A DNA stretch of 64,000 bases. Origin: Rhodobiaceae bacterium UBA4490. GTDB lineage: Bacteria; Pseudomonadota; Alphaproteobacteria; Parvibaculales; Parvibaculaceae. The stretch covers positions 240,149 through 304,148 of the forward strand of contig DGNO01000004.1 in assembly GCA_002389665.1 (NCBI GenBank). Reading direction: 5' to 3'. Every line of letters starts with the position of its first letter. Position 1 is the stretch's first letter. This document shows, one piece after another, positions 8,879-17,417 of this stretch. The notes under the pieces are model-generated. The model made no database searches. It was not told where the DNA came from and worked only from the letters and a program-made list of their open reading frames with translations. The position numbers were made by a program, and so were the translations under genes.

Positions 8879-9499
8879 TTAGGCCGCGAGCTTCTTACCC
8901 GCTTCCGTTGCTTCCAGCTGGGCCTCCACGAAGCTCCAGTTCACAAGCTTGTCGAGGAAAGTTTCCAGGAAAGCGTCGCGCTGGTTCTGATAATCCAGAT
9001 AGTAGGCGTGTTCCCAAACGTCACAGACGAGAAGCGGCGTCTGGCCTTTCAGATGCGGCGTTTCGGCATTGGGCGTCGAGACGATTTTCAGCGTGTCGCC
9101 GTCGGCCACGAGCCAGACCCAGCCGCTGCCGAAGCGCCCGGCGCCGGCTTTGACGAATTCGTCGCGGAACTTATCGGCGCTCGAGAAAACTTTTTCGATG
9201 GCCGCACCGATCTTGCCGGTGGGCGCGCCGCCGCCTTTCGGGCCCATGCAGTTCCAGAAAAATTCGTGGTTCCAGGACTGCGCGGCATTGTTGAAGACAC
9301 CCGTGTCGCCTTTCTTGTCGGCGGTCAGCAGAATATCGACGAGATCCTTGCCCGCATAGTCGGTGCCTTCGATCGCGGCATTCAGTTTCTTCACATAGCC
9401 TGCATGGTGCTTACCGTGGTGAAATTCCAGCGTCTTGGCCGACATGGTCGGCTCGAGCGCGTCTTTAGCGTAGGGGAGATCGGGGAGCGTAAAAGTCAT
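8879..9499 (-). CDS. sodB: Superoxide dismutase, Fe type
   Basis: 206 aa, normal length. The four metal ligands are present: His27 (LEFHHGKHH), His78 (AAQSWNHEFFW), Asp160 and His164 (CDVWEHAYYLDY). Gln74 in AAQSWNH is the position typical of iron rather than manganese enzymes. It converts superoxide to O2 and H2O2 in the cytoplasm; no signal peptide is seen. The ATG at 9499 follows AAGGAGGA. The gene stands alone and has its own terminator. Confidence 0.96.
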   Translation of the reverse strand: MTFTLPDLPYAKDALEPTMSAKTLEFHHGKHHAGYVKKLNAAIEGTDYAGKDLVDILLTADKKGDTGVFNNAAQSWNHEFFWNCMGPKGGGAPTGKIGAAIEKVFSSADKFRDEFVKAGAGRFGSGWVWLVADGDTLKIVSTPNAETPHLKGQTPLLVCDVWEHAYYLDYQNQRDAFLETFLDKLVNWSFVEAQLEATEAGKKLAA

Positions 9500-9667
9500 A
9501 TGGTCCTCCTTGTGATACGCATTGGGGGATGGACATTGTCCGGCAGATATAGGGCACGGGCGCGCAAAACGAAACCGGTGCGCCCGAAATCACGCAAGAA
9601 ACATGTCGACGTCCTGATAAGCGCACCGCATGCGTGTTTGGGTCTTGCCTGCCGTTAAGCGGGAACG

Positions 9668-9934
9668 TTATCCGGCCTTTGCATCGCCGGCAGCCACGGC
9701 GCGGCGCGCACGGCGCACTACATTGAGCAATCTTTCCGGGACCGCCTCGCGCTCGACAGAAGCAGGCGTCTGATTGAGCACGCGGTGCTGCGCCCGCATC
9801 AGCGAGAACTCCGCCGCCAGCACCTCATTGCGCATGAGCGCGGTTTCAACCGCGCGGCGCGCCTCGGGTGTATCCAGTAAACCGTCCAGATAGTCCCAAA
9901 GGTCCTGGTAGCTGATGGTGTGTGTCTCCGTCAT
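9668..9934 (-). CDS. Small anti-sigma-factor-like protein
   Basis: 88 aa, soluble, no membrane segment. The N-terminus (ISYQDLWDYLDGLLDTPEARRAVETAL) resembles the N-terminal helices of anti-sigma factors of the RsiW/ChrR class, which read DL-x-YLDG-L, but the HxxxCxxC zinc motif is missing. That it binds the ECF sigma factor encoded divergently at 10618 is inference from similarity and proximity; the two are separated by about 700 bp and the gene at 10038. It could equally be an unrelated helical protein. Confidence 0.55.
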   Translation of the reverse strand: MTETHTISYQDLWDYLDGLLDTPEARRAVETALMRNEVLAAEFSLMRAQHRVLNQTPASVEREAVPERLLNVVRRARRAVAAGDAKAG

Positions 9935-10037
9935 GTGCCACTCAATACGATTGGGTTACATGTCAGAAAACGTCAGGCAGCGCAGCCTGTTCCGTCTTTC
10001 ATCTCAGAAACGGCTTTCACCCGGCTTGTTTTGCGTT

Positions 10038-10265
10038 TTAAAGCGAATTGCCCTCGCCCACGACGGAGTAGTCGGTACTGCGCGCGCGCTGTTCGGGATC
10101 GTCCAGATTCTGCGCGTTGAGGCCGCGGGCAATCAGCTCGCGAATGGCAGCCGCGCGCGTGGGAATGCGTTTATCGAAACGCCATTCATCGATCAGGTTC
10201 AGCTCACGCTCGTCCAGCATGACCTGCAATCTTTCGGTTCTGTGAAGCTTACGGTTTTCAGCCAT
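10038..10265 (-). CDS. Small ribbon-helix-helix-like DNA-binding protein
   Basis: 75 aa. The core, RTERLQVMLDERELNLIDEW followed by PTRAAAIRELIARGL, has the strand-helix-helix pattern of small CopG/Arc-type regulators common in alphaproteobacteria. It probably dimerises and binds DNA; the target is unknown. AGGAAAG lies just upstream of the ATG. It sits between the putative anti-sigma gene and the sigma factor promoter region and may regulate either one. Confidence 0.6.
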   Translation of the reverse strand: MAENRKLHRTERLQVMLDERELNLIDEWRFDKRIPTRAAAIRELIARGLNAQNLDDPEQRARSTDYSVVGEGNSL

Positions 10266-10617
10266 CTTTCCTGTCCTGCCCGGAGCGGAAGGAACGCCCC
10301 GAAGGACCCTTCCGCGGGAGCCTGTCCCGGTTATTCGTCAAGATGAGCCCGCCCGCACCGACCCTGCGGTCACCGGCCTTTAGCCTATCGCAAAGGCCGG
10401 ACCGGCACAACTTACTCAAAATACGTCAGTTACGCTTCCTGATCATTATCATCAATAAACGCAAGATGCTAAAAATACACGATATGTATAAGTTGATGAT
10501 ACTACTTAACATGACAAAGTAATTCATGCGTTTTTACTTGAAGGAAATTTGAGGAGCGTTAACCTGAAAAGCGTCGGAACGAGATAACGCGACAAACGAG
10601 AGAAGGACTTACCCCCC
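10266..10617. other. Long AT-rich intergenic region upstream of ECF sigma factor
   Basis: No gene is visible in these 352 bp. About 10430-10560 is much more AT-rich than the neighbourhood, as expected for a promoter region. GGAAC at 10576-10580 followed 16 nt later by CGAG (10597-10600) is a weak match to the ECF-type GGAAC-N16-CGTT promoter, which would fit autoregulation of the sigma gene. Confidence 0.4.
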
Positions 10618-11160
10618 ATGAAGAACTTCGAACTCGACGCTCTGGAAACCGAAATCCCTCACCTGCGCCGCTATGCGCGCTCGCTGACGCGGGAGGTCAC
10701 AAGAGCTGATGATCTCGTTCAGGATTGCCTGGAGCGGGCGATCGCCAAGCAGCAGCAATTCACCGCCGGCACGAATCTGCGCTCCTGGCTTTTCACGATT
10801 CTGCACAATGTGCATATCGACAATTGCCGCAAGCAGAAGCGCCGCGGCGAGACCGTGCCGGTGGAAGACTGGCAGTCGGGCCTTTCCGTGGAAGCGCATC
10901 AGCACTGGGCCATTGAGCTGCGCGATTTTCAGCGCTGCTTCAATCAGCTCAAATCGGACGAACGCAATATTCTGAAGCTGATCGCTATCGACGGGCTTCA
11001 ATATGAAGAAGTGGCCGACCGGCTCGGCATTGCCACGGGCACGGTGAAAAGCCGGCTTTTCCGCGCGCGCCGCAAGTTGCGCGAGCTGGAAAGCGCCGCC
11101 GCGCACCGCACCCGCTTTGCCGGGCATGCCGATCACGGGCACCGGGCCTACGCTTCCTAA
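10618..11160 (+). CDS. ECF-family RNA polymerase sigma factor
   Basis: 180 aa. Sigma region 2 is clear (LRRYARSLTREVTRADDLVQ, then TNLRSWLFTILHNVHIDNCR), and region 4 follows, with a helix-turn-helix in YEEVADRLGIATGTVKSRLF. Length and lack of regions 1 and 3 define an ECF (RpoE-like) sigma factor that directs transcription of a stress or envelope regulon. A likely small anti-sigma protein is encoded divergently at 9668-9934. The Lys/His-rich tail (HRTRFAGHADHGH) is unusual. A PhyR/NepR pair is absent, so this does not look like the general-stress sigma locus. Confidence 0.9.
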   Translation: MKNFELDALETEIPHLRRYARSLTREVTRADDLVQDCLERAIAKQQQFTAGTNLRSWLFTILHNVHIDNCRKQKRRGETVPVEDWQSGLSVEAHQHWAIELRDFQRCFNQLKSDERNILKLIAIDGLQYEEVADRLGIATGTVKSRLFRARRKLRELESAAAHRTRFAGHADHGHRAYAS

Positions 11161-11200
11161 GAGCGCTGCCTTACCGCCGAATACGCGGTATACTTATCTC

Positions 11201-12196
11201 ATGAACCTTCCCGATCAGCCTTTATTGCCTCGCACCGTGGGCGGCGACTTGCGCCGCGTCGGTGTGGAAATCGAATTCGGCGCCCTGCCTCTGAAGGACG
11301 CGGCGCATATCGTGCAGCGTCTTTTCGGCGGGCAGATACGTGAGGCCGAGCGCTTCTACTGGCAAGTGGAAGAGACGAAATACGGCACCTTCTCCCTGGA
11401 GCTCGACAGCCAATATGCGCATGGCGAAGGCAAGCTGCCGGAAGGCGCGGCCGAAGAAGGGCTCGACCCGCTGGTCGCCAAGTTGCAGCAAAACACCCGC
11501 GAGGTGATCGGCGAAATCAGCAAGATCGTCGTGCCGAACGAGATCACCTGCCCGCCCGTACCCTATACGGCGCTGGGCGAGATCGACGATCTGACGGGTG
11601 CGCTGGCCGCCGCCGGCGCCGAAGACACGAAAGGCTCACCCTTCTATGCCTTCGGCCTCCAGCTGAACCCGGAAGTTGCCGAAGAGAGCGCGGATTACAT
11701 TCTCAATCATCTGCGCGCTTTTTGCCTCCTGCGCGACTGGCTGCGGGCGGAAATCGATGTGGACAGGCTGCGCCAGTTCCTGCCCTTCGCCGATCCTTTC
11801 CAGCCGGATTATGTGAAACGCATTCTGGACCCGGCTTATGCACCGGACTTGCCGGAGCTTATCGAGGATTATCTTACCGCCAACCCGACGCGGAACCGCG
11901 AGCTCGATATGCTGCCGCTTTTTGCCTATCTCGATGAGCCGCGCGTTTCCCGGCGCATCGGCGATGCGCTCGTAAAAGCCCGCCCGACCTTTCATTACCG
12001 CCTGCCCGATTCCCGCCTTGGCCAGCATCCCGCCCCCGTCACCCGCGAATGGCGGCGCTGGCTTGCCGTGGAGCATCTGGCAGGCGATAAAAAGAACCTC
12101 GCCGCCCTTGCCGCGCGGTATGTGCGTGAGGCGCCGCCGCCGGAAAGCTGGGCCAAAACCTGCGCCGCCTTTATCGAAAAGGGAGAAGCGGCATGA
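11201..12196 (+). CDS. Amidoligase family protein
   Basis: 331 aa, similar to the glutamate-cysteine-ligase-like 'amidoligase' family. Diagnostic parts are GVEIEFGALPL near the N-terminus, carrying the acidic metal ligands, and the segment SLELDSQYAHGEGKLPEG. Such enzymes use ATP to join a carboxylate to an amine, making peptide-like bonds on small molecules or proteins; the substrate is unknown. The next gene, a class I glutamine-amidotransferase-like hydrolase, overlaps it in an ATGA arrangement, so the two are coupled and probably work together. No strong ribosome-binding site precedes the ATG at 11201. Confidence 0.75.
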   Translation: MNLPDQPLLPRTVGGDLRRVGVEIEFGALPLKDAAHIVQRLFGGQIREAERFYWQVEETKYGTFSLELDSQYAHGEGKLPEGAAEEGLDPLVAKLQQNTREVIGEISKIVVPNEITCPPVPYTALGEIDDLTGALAAAGAEDTKGSPFYAFGLQLNPEVAEESADYILNHLRAFCLLRDWLRAEIDVDRLRQFLPFADPFQPDYVKRILDPAYAPDLPELIEDYLTANPTRNRELDMLPLFAYLDEPRVSRRIGDALVKARPTFHYRLPDSRLGQHPAPVTREWRRWLAVEHLAGDKKNLAALAARYVREAPPPESWAKTCAAFIEKGEAA

Positions 12197-12894
12197 CGCG
12201 CCCCCTTATCGGCATAACCGGCGCCCACCGGCGCGGCTGGCTCATGTGGCAGCTGAACCGCTTTGCCATCTGGCGGGCCGGCGGCAAGCCGCTGCGCGTT
12301 ACCCCGCAAACACCGCAGCGTAAAATCGCGACCTGCAGGGGACTTGTCATCGGCGGCGGTGATGATATCAGCGCAGAGCTTTATAAAGGCGAAGCCACCC
12401 TTGCCGTTAAAACCGACCCGGAGCGCGACGCGCTCGAAAAAGCCGTTCTCGCGGAAGCCGAGGAACGCAAACTGCCCGTGCTCGGCATCTGCCGGGGCGC
12501 GCAAATGATCAATGTGCTGCGCGGCGGCAATTTGCATCAGGACATTTATGCGATCTACGCAGGCCTGAAAAAGCAAAAGACGATCCTGCCCCGCAAGACC
12601 GTCACGCTCGTGCCCGGCACACGCCTGCAGCAGCTTTTAAGAGGTGAGCAGCGCCGCCGTGTCAACGCACTGCACCACCAGGCCATCGACCGGCTCGGGG
12701 AAAGGCTGCGGGTCGCCGCGCACGATGAACACGGCATGGTGCAGGCGATCGAAGCGACGACGCGCCGCTTCCTCATCGGCGTGCAATGGCATCCAGAATT
12801 CCTGATCTTCGACAATTATCAGAACGGCCTCTTCCGCGCGCTGGTGAGAGCCGCCCGCCGTTTTGCCGAGCGCGAAAAAGAAATCCGCGCTTAA
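12193..12894 (+). CDS. Class I glutamine-amidotransferase-like hydrolase (peptidase C26)
   Basis: 233 aa. The nucleophile elbow LGICRGAQMINVLRGG (Cys near residue 100) and the His-Glu pair in GVQWHPEF form a complete catalytic triad of the gamma-glutamyl-GABA hydrolase (PuuD-like) family. Substrate is probably a gamma-glutamyl amide. The start overlaps the amidoligase stop (ATGA), showing translational coupling. One plausible job is to reverse or trim the amide made by that ligase, or to supply ammonia; this is inference. Its stop overlaps that of the convergent MFS gene by 4 nt. Confidence 0.82.
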   Translation: MTRPLIGITGAHRRGWLMWQLNRFAIWRAGGKPLRVTPQTPQRKIATCRGLVIGGGDDISAELYKGEATLAVKTDPERDALEKAVLAEAEERKLPVLGICRGAQMINVLRGGNLHQDIYAIYAGLKKQKTILPRKTVTLVPGTRLQQLLRGEQRRRVNALHHQAIDRLGERLRVAAHDEHGMVQAIEATTRRFLIGVQWHPEFLIFDNYQNGLFRALVRAARRFAEREKEIRA

Positions 12895-14186
12895 TCGCGC
12901 TGCACTTCTTCCAGCCGCAGCGCGCTGAGCGCCCCGGCCAGCCCCATCAGCGCGAAGATCCCGACAACCGCGCCCGGCCCCGCATAAGCGGCAAGGAGAC
13001 CGAACGCCCCGCCTGCAGCCAGGAGCACGCCGATGATCGTGTTGGAAAGAGCGGTATAGGCCGCGCGTTTCTCCTCTCCCGCCATATCGACAATATGGGT
13101 GGACCGGCCGAGCCGCACACCCTGATGGGCAATCATCAGCACGAAGAGCCAGAGCGGCAAAAGCCAGCCGCTGCCCGCCTCCCAGTGCCGCGTCAAAAGC
13201 GCCAGGAGAAGCGAGAGGGAGGTAAGGCACCCGGCAAGAAAAAGCACCTTCCGGCTGGAGCGGTCTGAAAGGCGGCCCCAGACATAACTGCTCACGAACC
13301 CTGCCAGGGCAGAAGCGCTGACAAAAGCACCGAGCGCACCGAAGGCGCCGCCCTCGCCTGCAGCCAACATTAGCAGGAAAGGCGGGGATAGCGCGCTCGC
13401 CATCAAGAAGGCACGGGCCAGAATGAACCGGCGCAGCGGTGCATCACTTTTCAAAAGACCGATCTGCGACAGCGCCACATCGAACGCGTTGCGCCCGCCT
13501 TCGCTGGCGCCGGGCACTTCTTTCAGCCGCAAGAACGCCGCAGCTGCCGTAAGCCACAAAAGCCCTGCAAGAAAAAGCGCGCCGAGAACGACCGTAAGGC
13601 TGCGCTCCAGGAAACCGCTCGCAAGCGCCAGCCCGAAAAGCAGCACAAAGCCTGCCGCCAAGCTGTTCGCCGTGCCCGTCACCGTGCCGCGCGCCGACTT
13701 CGTGACCGTCTTGCCCAGCACATCCTTATAGGCGACGGAGCAAGCGGAGCGGGCGAGCGAGAAAACGGCAAGGAGAAGAAGGATCAGCCATCCCGCCCGG
13801 CCCCCCTCAAGAAGCAGTCCCACGACGCCGATACCGAGCACCGCAAGGCCCTGAACGGCGGAGCCCGCCGCCCAGACGAATTTGCGCCGGCCGAGCGAGC
13901 GGATATAGGCGGCAATGAAAAGCTGCGGCAAAAGCGCGCCTGCCTCCCTGATGGGAACGAGAAACCCGGCCATGAAGGCAGGCGCGCCGAGCGCCTGCAG
14001 CAGCCAGGTCAGAACGATTTTGGGATCGGAGAGCCCGTCCCCCATTTTCGTCAGGGAAAGAGAGAAAAGATGTGCGGAAAAATTTCCCGGTTGTTCGTCG
14101 CACGCAGCCTCGGGAATGTCCCGGCACACACGCCCTTCATCGTCTCCGGTAAGAACGCCGTAAAGATCTTCTTGCAGCCCCGCCAT
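12891..14186 (-). CDS. MFS transporter
   Basis: 431 aa with about 12 hydrophobic segments. Major-facilitator features include the loop RSLGRRKFVWAAG after the first pair of helices and GRLSDRSSRKVLFLAG in the middle. The first ~40 residues are hydrophilic and cytoplasmic. Substrate unknown. The ATG at 14186 is preceded by AAAGGGGAG; a longer reading starting at 14225 lacks a ribosome-binding site. The gene faces the amidoligase/amidotransferase pair, so it is not in their operon. Confidence 0.85.
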   Translation of the reverse strand: MAGLQEDLYGVLTGDDEGRVCRDIPEAACDEQPGNFSAHLFSLSLTKMGDGLSDPKIVLTWLLQALGAPAFMAGFLVPIREAGALLPQLFIAAYIRSLGRRKFVWAAGSAVQGLAVLGIGVVGLLLEGGRAGWLILLLLAVFSLARSACSVAYKDVLGKTVTKSARGTVTGTANSLAAGFVLLFGLALASGFLERSLTVVLGALFLAGLLWLTAAAAFLRLKEVPGASEGGRNAFDVALSQIGLLKSDAPLRRFILARAFLMASALSPPFLLMLAAGEGGAFGALGAFVSASALAGFVSSYVWGRLSDRSSRKVLFLAGCLTSLSLLLALLTRHWEAGSGWLLPLWLFVLMIAHQGVRLGRSTHIVDMAGEEKRAAYTALSNTIIGVLLAAGGAFGLLAAYAGPGAVVGIFALMGLAGALSALRLEEVQRD

Positions 14187-14423
14187 CTCATCTCCCCTTT
14201 TCGTTTTGCAACGAATATAGCGCAACGGAACGGTGAGAAAAGCTGACCCAAACCCGTCTTCTTTTCGCCTTCATATTCTTACTTTCGCCTACTTCATCCG
14301 CTGGCGGAAATATTTATACCGCGCGGAAACTCTGCGCTCGCCAATGCCGTTGATGGAGCAAGGTTGCTTCGGAATACCGGGGCGCCGATACGAGACGAAA
14401 GAGATGAACGAAAGGAACAGACG

Positions 14424-15278
14424 ATGAAACGTTTTCTGATCACGAGTGTCTCGGCGTTCGCCCTTATGGTTCCGGCCATGGCTGTGGCGGACATGGACTC
14501 TGGCAAAGGGGCCGAAGCCCCGCAGGCCCAGCCGAGCGAGAACTACACGCTTGACGAACTGGGTAGTGACATTGGCGAGGGCGTGGAAGCCACCGGCAAC
14601 GCCATCGAAGAAGGTGCGGAAGAAACCGCCGAAGCCGTGGATGACGCGCTGACGGGTGAAACCGAATTGCGCACCGTTGCCGATCTTCAGGCCGAAGGCG
14701 GCTTGAGCAGCAGCAATGTCATCGGCAAAAGCGTGATCGGCAGCACAGGCGAAGAAATTGCTACGGTGCATGACATTGTGATCCCGGCGGAAGGTGAAGC
14801 GCAGGCCATCTTGAGCGATGGCGGCATTCTGGGCGTCGCCCCGCGTCTGACGGCGGTGTCTTATGCCTCGCTGACGCCCTCCTTCGAAGAGCAGGAGCTC
14901 GATCACTTCACGCTCGCCGCCACGGCGCAGGATTTGACGGAACAGCAGGCCTTCGTTTATGCGCAGGATAATGCGGAAGCAGCGAATGCCGAACTGATGG
15001 CCGCTTCCAGCACTAGCCTTCTGGAGCTGACCGGTCAGGAAGTGTCCAACAATGCAGGCGAGGAAATTGCCGAGGTTAAAGACATCTATGTCGATGACAC
15101 CGGCGCCCCGCGCCATGTGCTGCTCGGCACCGGCGGCTTCCTCGACATGGGCGAGAAATTCGTCGCCGTCGATTATGACGATATGACCGTGGAACAGGGT
15201 GCCGGCGGCCCGACCGTCAATCTGACCCGCGCTCAGCTTGAAGCGGCGGCGAGCCTGGAGCTCGACGCTCAGCGCTAA
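14424..15278 (+). CDS. Exported protein with two PRC-barrel domains
   Basis: 284 aa. A signal peptide ends near residue 22 (AMAVA-DMDSG), followed by an acidic, Ala/Glu-rich linker. Two PRC-barrel-like units follow: SNVIGKSVIGSTGEEIATVHD and LLELTGQEVSNNAGEEIAEVKD, each with the GxxI/V...G-E-I pattern. PRC barrels are small beta-barrels that bind proteins or RNA; exported ones in alphaproteobacteria have no fixed role. AAGGAA precedes the ATG at 14424. Overall it is very acidic. A terminator follows. Confidence 0.8.
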   Translation: MKRFLITSVSAFALMVPAMAVADMDSGKGAEAPQAQPSENYTLDELGSDIGEGVEATGNAIEEGAEETAEAVDDALTGETELRTVADLQAEGGLSSSNVIGKSVIGSTGEEIATVHDIVIPAEGEAQAILSDGGILGVAPRLTAVSYASLTPSFEEQELDHFTLAATAQDLTEQQAFVYAQDNAEAANAELMAASSTSLLELTGQEVSNNAGEEIAEVKDIYVDDTGAPRHVLLGTGGFLDMGEKFVAVDYDDMTVEQGAGGPTVNLTRAQLEAAASLELDAQR

Positions 15279-15300
15279 AACCTGCGGAAATGCCAAAAAG

Positions 15301-15328
15301 AAAAGGCCGCCCTCGGGCGGCCTTTTTA
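15301..15328 (+). terminator. Rho-independent terminator after PRC-barrel gene
   Basis: A GGCCGCC/GGCGGCC stem extended by A-T pairs, loop CTCG, is followed by TTTTTA, 22 nt after the stop. Confidence 0.92.
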
Positions 15329-15471
15329 TGTCCGGCTGCTTCAGGCTTTCGGCGGGGTCCGAGGGGATAGGGGCGCCTGAAGCAGCCGGAGCGATAGACG
15401 GCTGGCGGGCAAGCCCGCCGGAAACCGGCTGTCTCAGGAAAAACGCATAACGCAAAAAGTGGTTCCCGAAT

Positions 15472-15918
15472 TTATGCGCGTACCGGCGCCGCGCCTTCCA
15501 TTTGCTTCAACCCCCGGATCTGGCCGAGCGCCCAGCCGAGCACGACAAGCGCCACCGTGATAATCGCCGCCTCGCCCAGAAGGTTGATCCGGCTGGCGAG
15601 AAAAGGCAGCAGAACCGCCGAGCCCACGACCCAGGAGATGTCGAGCGCGACGACCGCCCAGCCATGAGAGGGCTGAAGGGGCGCGCGCGTTGCTACCCAT
15701 TCCACGCCGAGCGCGAAGACGAGAAGCCCGCCGCCGAGCACTTGCAGCAGCGGGCCGGCCTCCGGCGCGCCGATAAGCCCTGCCATCCAATACCCGGCAC
15801 CGAGCAGCAGCACGGCAAAGAGAAAAGAGGACCCGGCATTGCAAAGAAGAACGCGGCGCAGCAACCGGCTGCGCGCATCGAAAGGGGCCGCCCCGGCCCA
15901 GGCATCGATCAGTTTCAT
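15472..15918 (-). CDS. Four-helix integral membrane protein, function unknown
   Basis: 148 aa with four hydrophobic segments, near residues 26-48, 57-76, 85-106 and 112-132. The pattern (GYWMAGLIGAP, LLQVLGGGLLVFALGVEWVA, AVVALDISWVVGSAVLL) recalls small inner-membrane proteins common in proteobacteria, which I cannot tie to a named function. GGAGCGG precedes the ATG. It is upstream of no close co-directional gene. Confidence 0.65.
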   Translation of the reverse strand: MKLIDAWAGAAPFDARSRLLRRVLLCNAGSSFLFAVLLLGAGYWMAGLIGAPEAGPLLQVLGGGLLVFALGVEWVATRAPLQPSHGWAVVALDISWVVGSAVLLPFLASRINLLGEAAIITVALVVLGWALGQIRGLKQMEGAAPVRA

Positions 15919-16004
15919 CAGTCCGCTCCTGTGTTCACTAAGGACGGGACTGAGTTTGGCGCAGGAGAGAAGAAAACCAATTCTCCCGGAGGTAAGAAAG
16001 GCGC

Positions 16005-16838
16005 TTAGCCTTCCATCAATGCCGAAATCACCTCACGCGTTTCTTCATCGGCCGGCATGAACGCCTCGATGCGCAGCTCCTGCAGCGTGATGTCCTGCGG
16101 TGTGCCGAGCATGGTGATGACGGAGAAAAGCCGCGCGTTGAGATCGCCGATCTTCAAATGCACGGGGATCAGCAATTCGGCCGGCGCGCTGACATCGAAA
16201 AGATGCCAGCGGCGGGGCACGTCTTCCCGCTTCAAAAGATCTTCGAGAAGCTGCAGAGTCGGATCGCCGACTTGCGCGTGCATTGCCTCGCGGTGCATGC
16301 GCTGGATCATGTAATAGGCAACCTCGTCCCAATTGGCGATATAGGGACGCATACCCTCATCGGAGAAAATCTGGCGCAGCATGTTGGGCCGCTCGCCCGG
16401 CGCGCCGGCAAGGCCGGGGAAAAACGTTTCGGCAAGCTTGTCATACGCCCGGTTGCTTTTCAGCACGTTCCAATGCGCATCGAGCGCAACGGCACCGTAT
16501 GGATTATAGCTTTCCAGCATGAAATCGATAACGGTCCGGATATGCGCCATTTCCGGCGCATCGATATCCGTTTCCGAATAAAGCGGGGCATAGCCTGCTG
16601 CAAGCAGCAGCGCATTCCTGTCCCGAAGCGGAATTTCCAGCGCCTCGGAAAGCGTGATCACCATGTCCCGGCTGGGCTCGGCGCGCCCGGTTTCAATGAA
16701 ACTGAGATGACGGGCGGAAATCTCCGCCTCACAGGCAAGATCGAGCTGGCTCATCCGCCGCGTGGTGCGCCAGTTTTTAAGATATTTCCCGATAGGGGAG
16801 ACATTCTTTTCCGCTGTTTTCGCTGCCACTTTGCCCAT
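16005..16838 (-). CDS. XRE-family regulator with MmyB-like ligand domain
   Basis: 277 aa. An XRE helix-turn-helix occupies residues ~14-72 (LKNWRTTRRMSQLDLACEAE, ISARHLSFIETGRAEPSRDM). The rest is an MmyB-type sensor domain with NPYGAVALDAHWNVLKSNRAY, a PAS-like fold that binds small hydrophobic ligands in this family. It probably controls an adjacent or distant metabolic gene. AGGAGGATG precedes the ATG at 16838. No strong operator is visible upstream. Confidence 0.9.
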   Translation of the reverse strand: MGKVAAKTAEKNVSPIGKYLKNWRTTRRMSQLDLACEAEISARHLSFIETGRAEPSRDMVITLSEALEIPLRDRNALLLAAGYAPLYSETDIDAPEMAHIRTVIDFMLESYNPYGAVALDAHWNVLKSNRAYDKLAETFFPGLAGAPGERPNMLRQIFSDEGMRPYIANWDEVAYYMIQRMHREAMHAQVGDPTLQLLEDLLKREDVPRRWHLFDVSAPAELLIPVHLKIGDLNARLFSVITMLGTPQDITLQELRIEAFMPADEETREVISALMEG

Positions 16839-16922
16839 CTCTCATCCTCCTTGACGAAGTTTACTCAGGCTAAAGGGGCGAAAACAGGAAACAATTACCT
16901 CATCGGTAAGGGAGCCACTTCC

Positions 16923-17417
16923 TCAGAAAATAACCGTTGCGAAGAGCGTGTCGCTATAGGCGCCCGCCGGGGTGTTCTGCCCGGCGGGAAGGCGGCCATA
17001 GACGGGAAAATCCGTCACCCGGAAAAACAGCACATCGAGGAGATAGGCATTGGCGGCCTGGCCCGTGCCGCCCGTCCCATCACCCCAGACCTGACTGCGC
17101 GCCGCATCGAGATAAAGATTATAGGACAGCGCATCGCCGCCCGATTGCATGGCCCGCGCGCCATAGACCCCGCTCATGCCGGGGCTGAGCGCCACGTCAT
17201 AAGAAACCACCGCTCCCAGCACCAGCGCGCTGCAGCGCACGGAGATATTGCCCACCGCATCGAGCGGGCCGGGCGCCAGCGGGTTATAGGTGCCGAATGT
17301 CAGCGCACTGCCCGTCACCTCGCAAGTGCAGCCAAGCCCGACGCAACTCGCCCGGCTTTCGGCAGGATATAAGAAAAACAGCGCGGCAAAAATCAGGGCA
17401 CTCAAAAGCTGTTTCAT
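16923..17417 (-). CDS. Spore coat U (SCPU) domain protein, probable minor or tip pilin
   Basis: 164 aa. A signal peptide ends near residue 24 (PAESRA-SCVGLGC), followed by an SCPU domain with TFGTYNPLAPGPLDAVGNIS, SYDVALSPG and the C-terminal pattern PVYGRLPAGQNTPAGAYSDT. Ends with hydrophobic FATVIF, a donor-strand-type terminus. It is the last gene of a chaperone-usher operon, and its ATG overlaps the usher stop (ATGA). By position it resembles the CsuE-type tip subunit, but only one SCPU domain is present, so it may be a minor pilin. Confidence 0.82.
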   Translation of the reverse strand: MKQLLSALIFAALFFLYPAESRASCVGLGCTCEVTGSALTFGTYNPLAPGPLDAVGNISVRCSALVLGAVVSYDVALSPGMSGVYGARAMQSGGDALSYNLYLDAARSQVWGDGTGGTGQAANAYLLDVLFFRVTDFPVYGRLPAGQNTPAGAYSDTLFATVIF

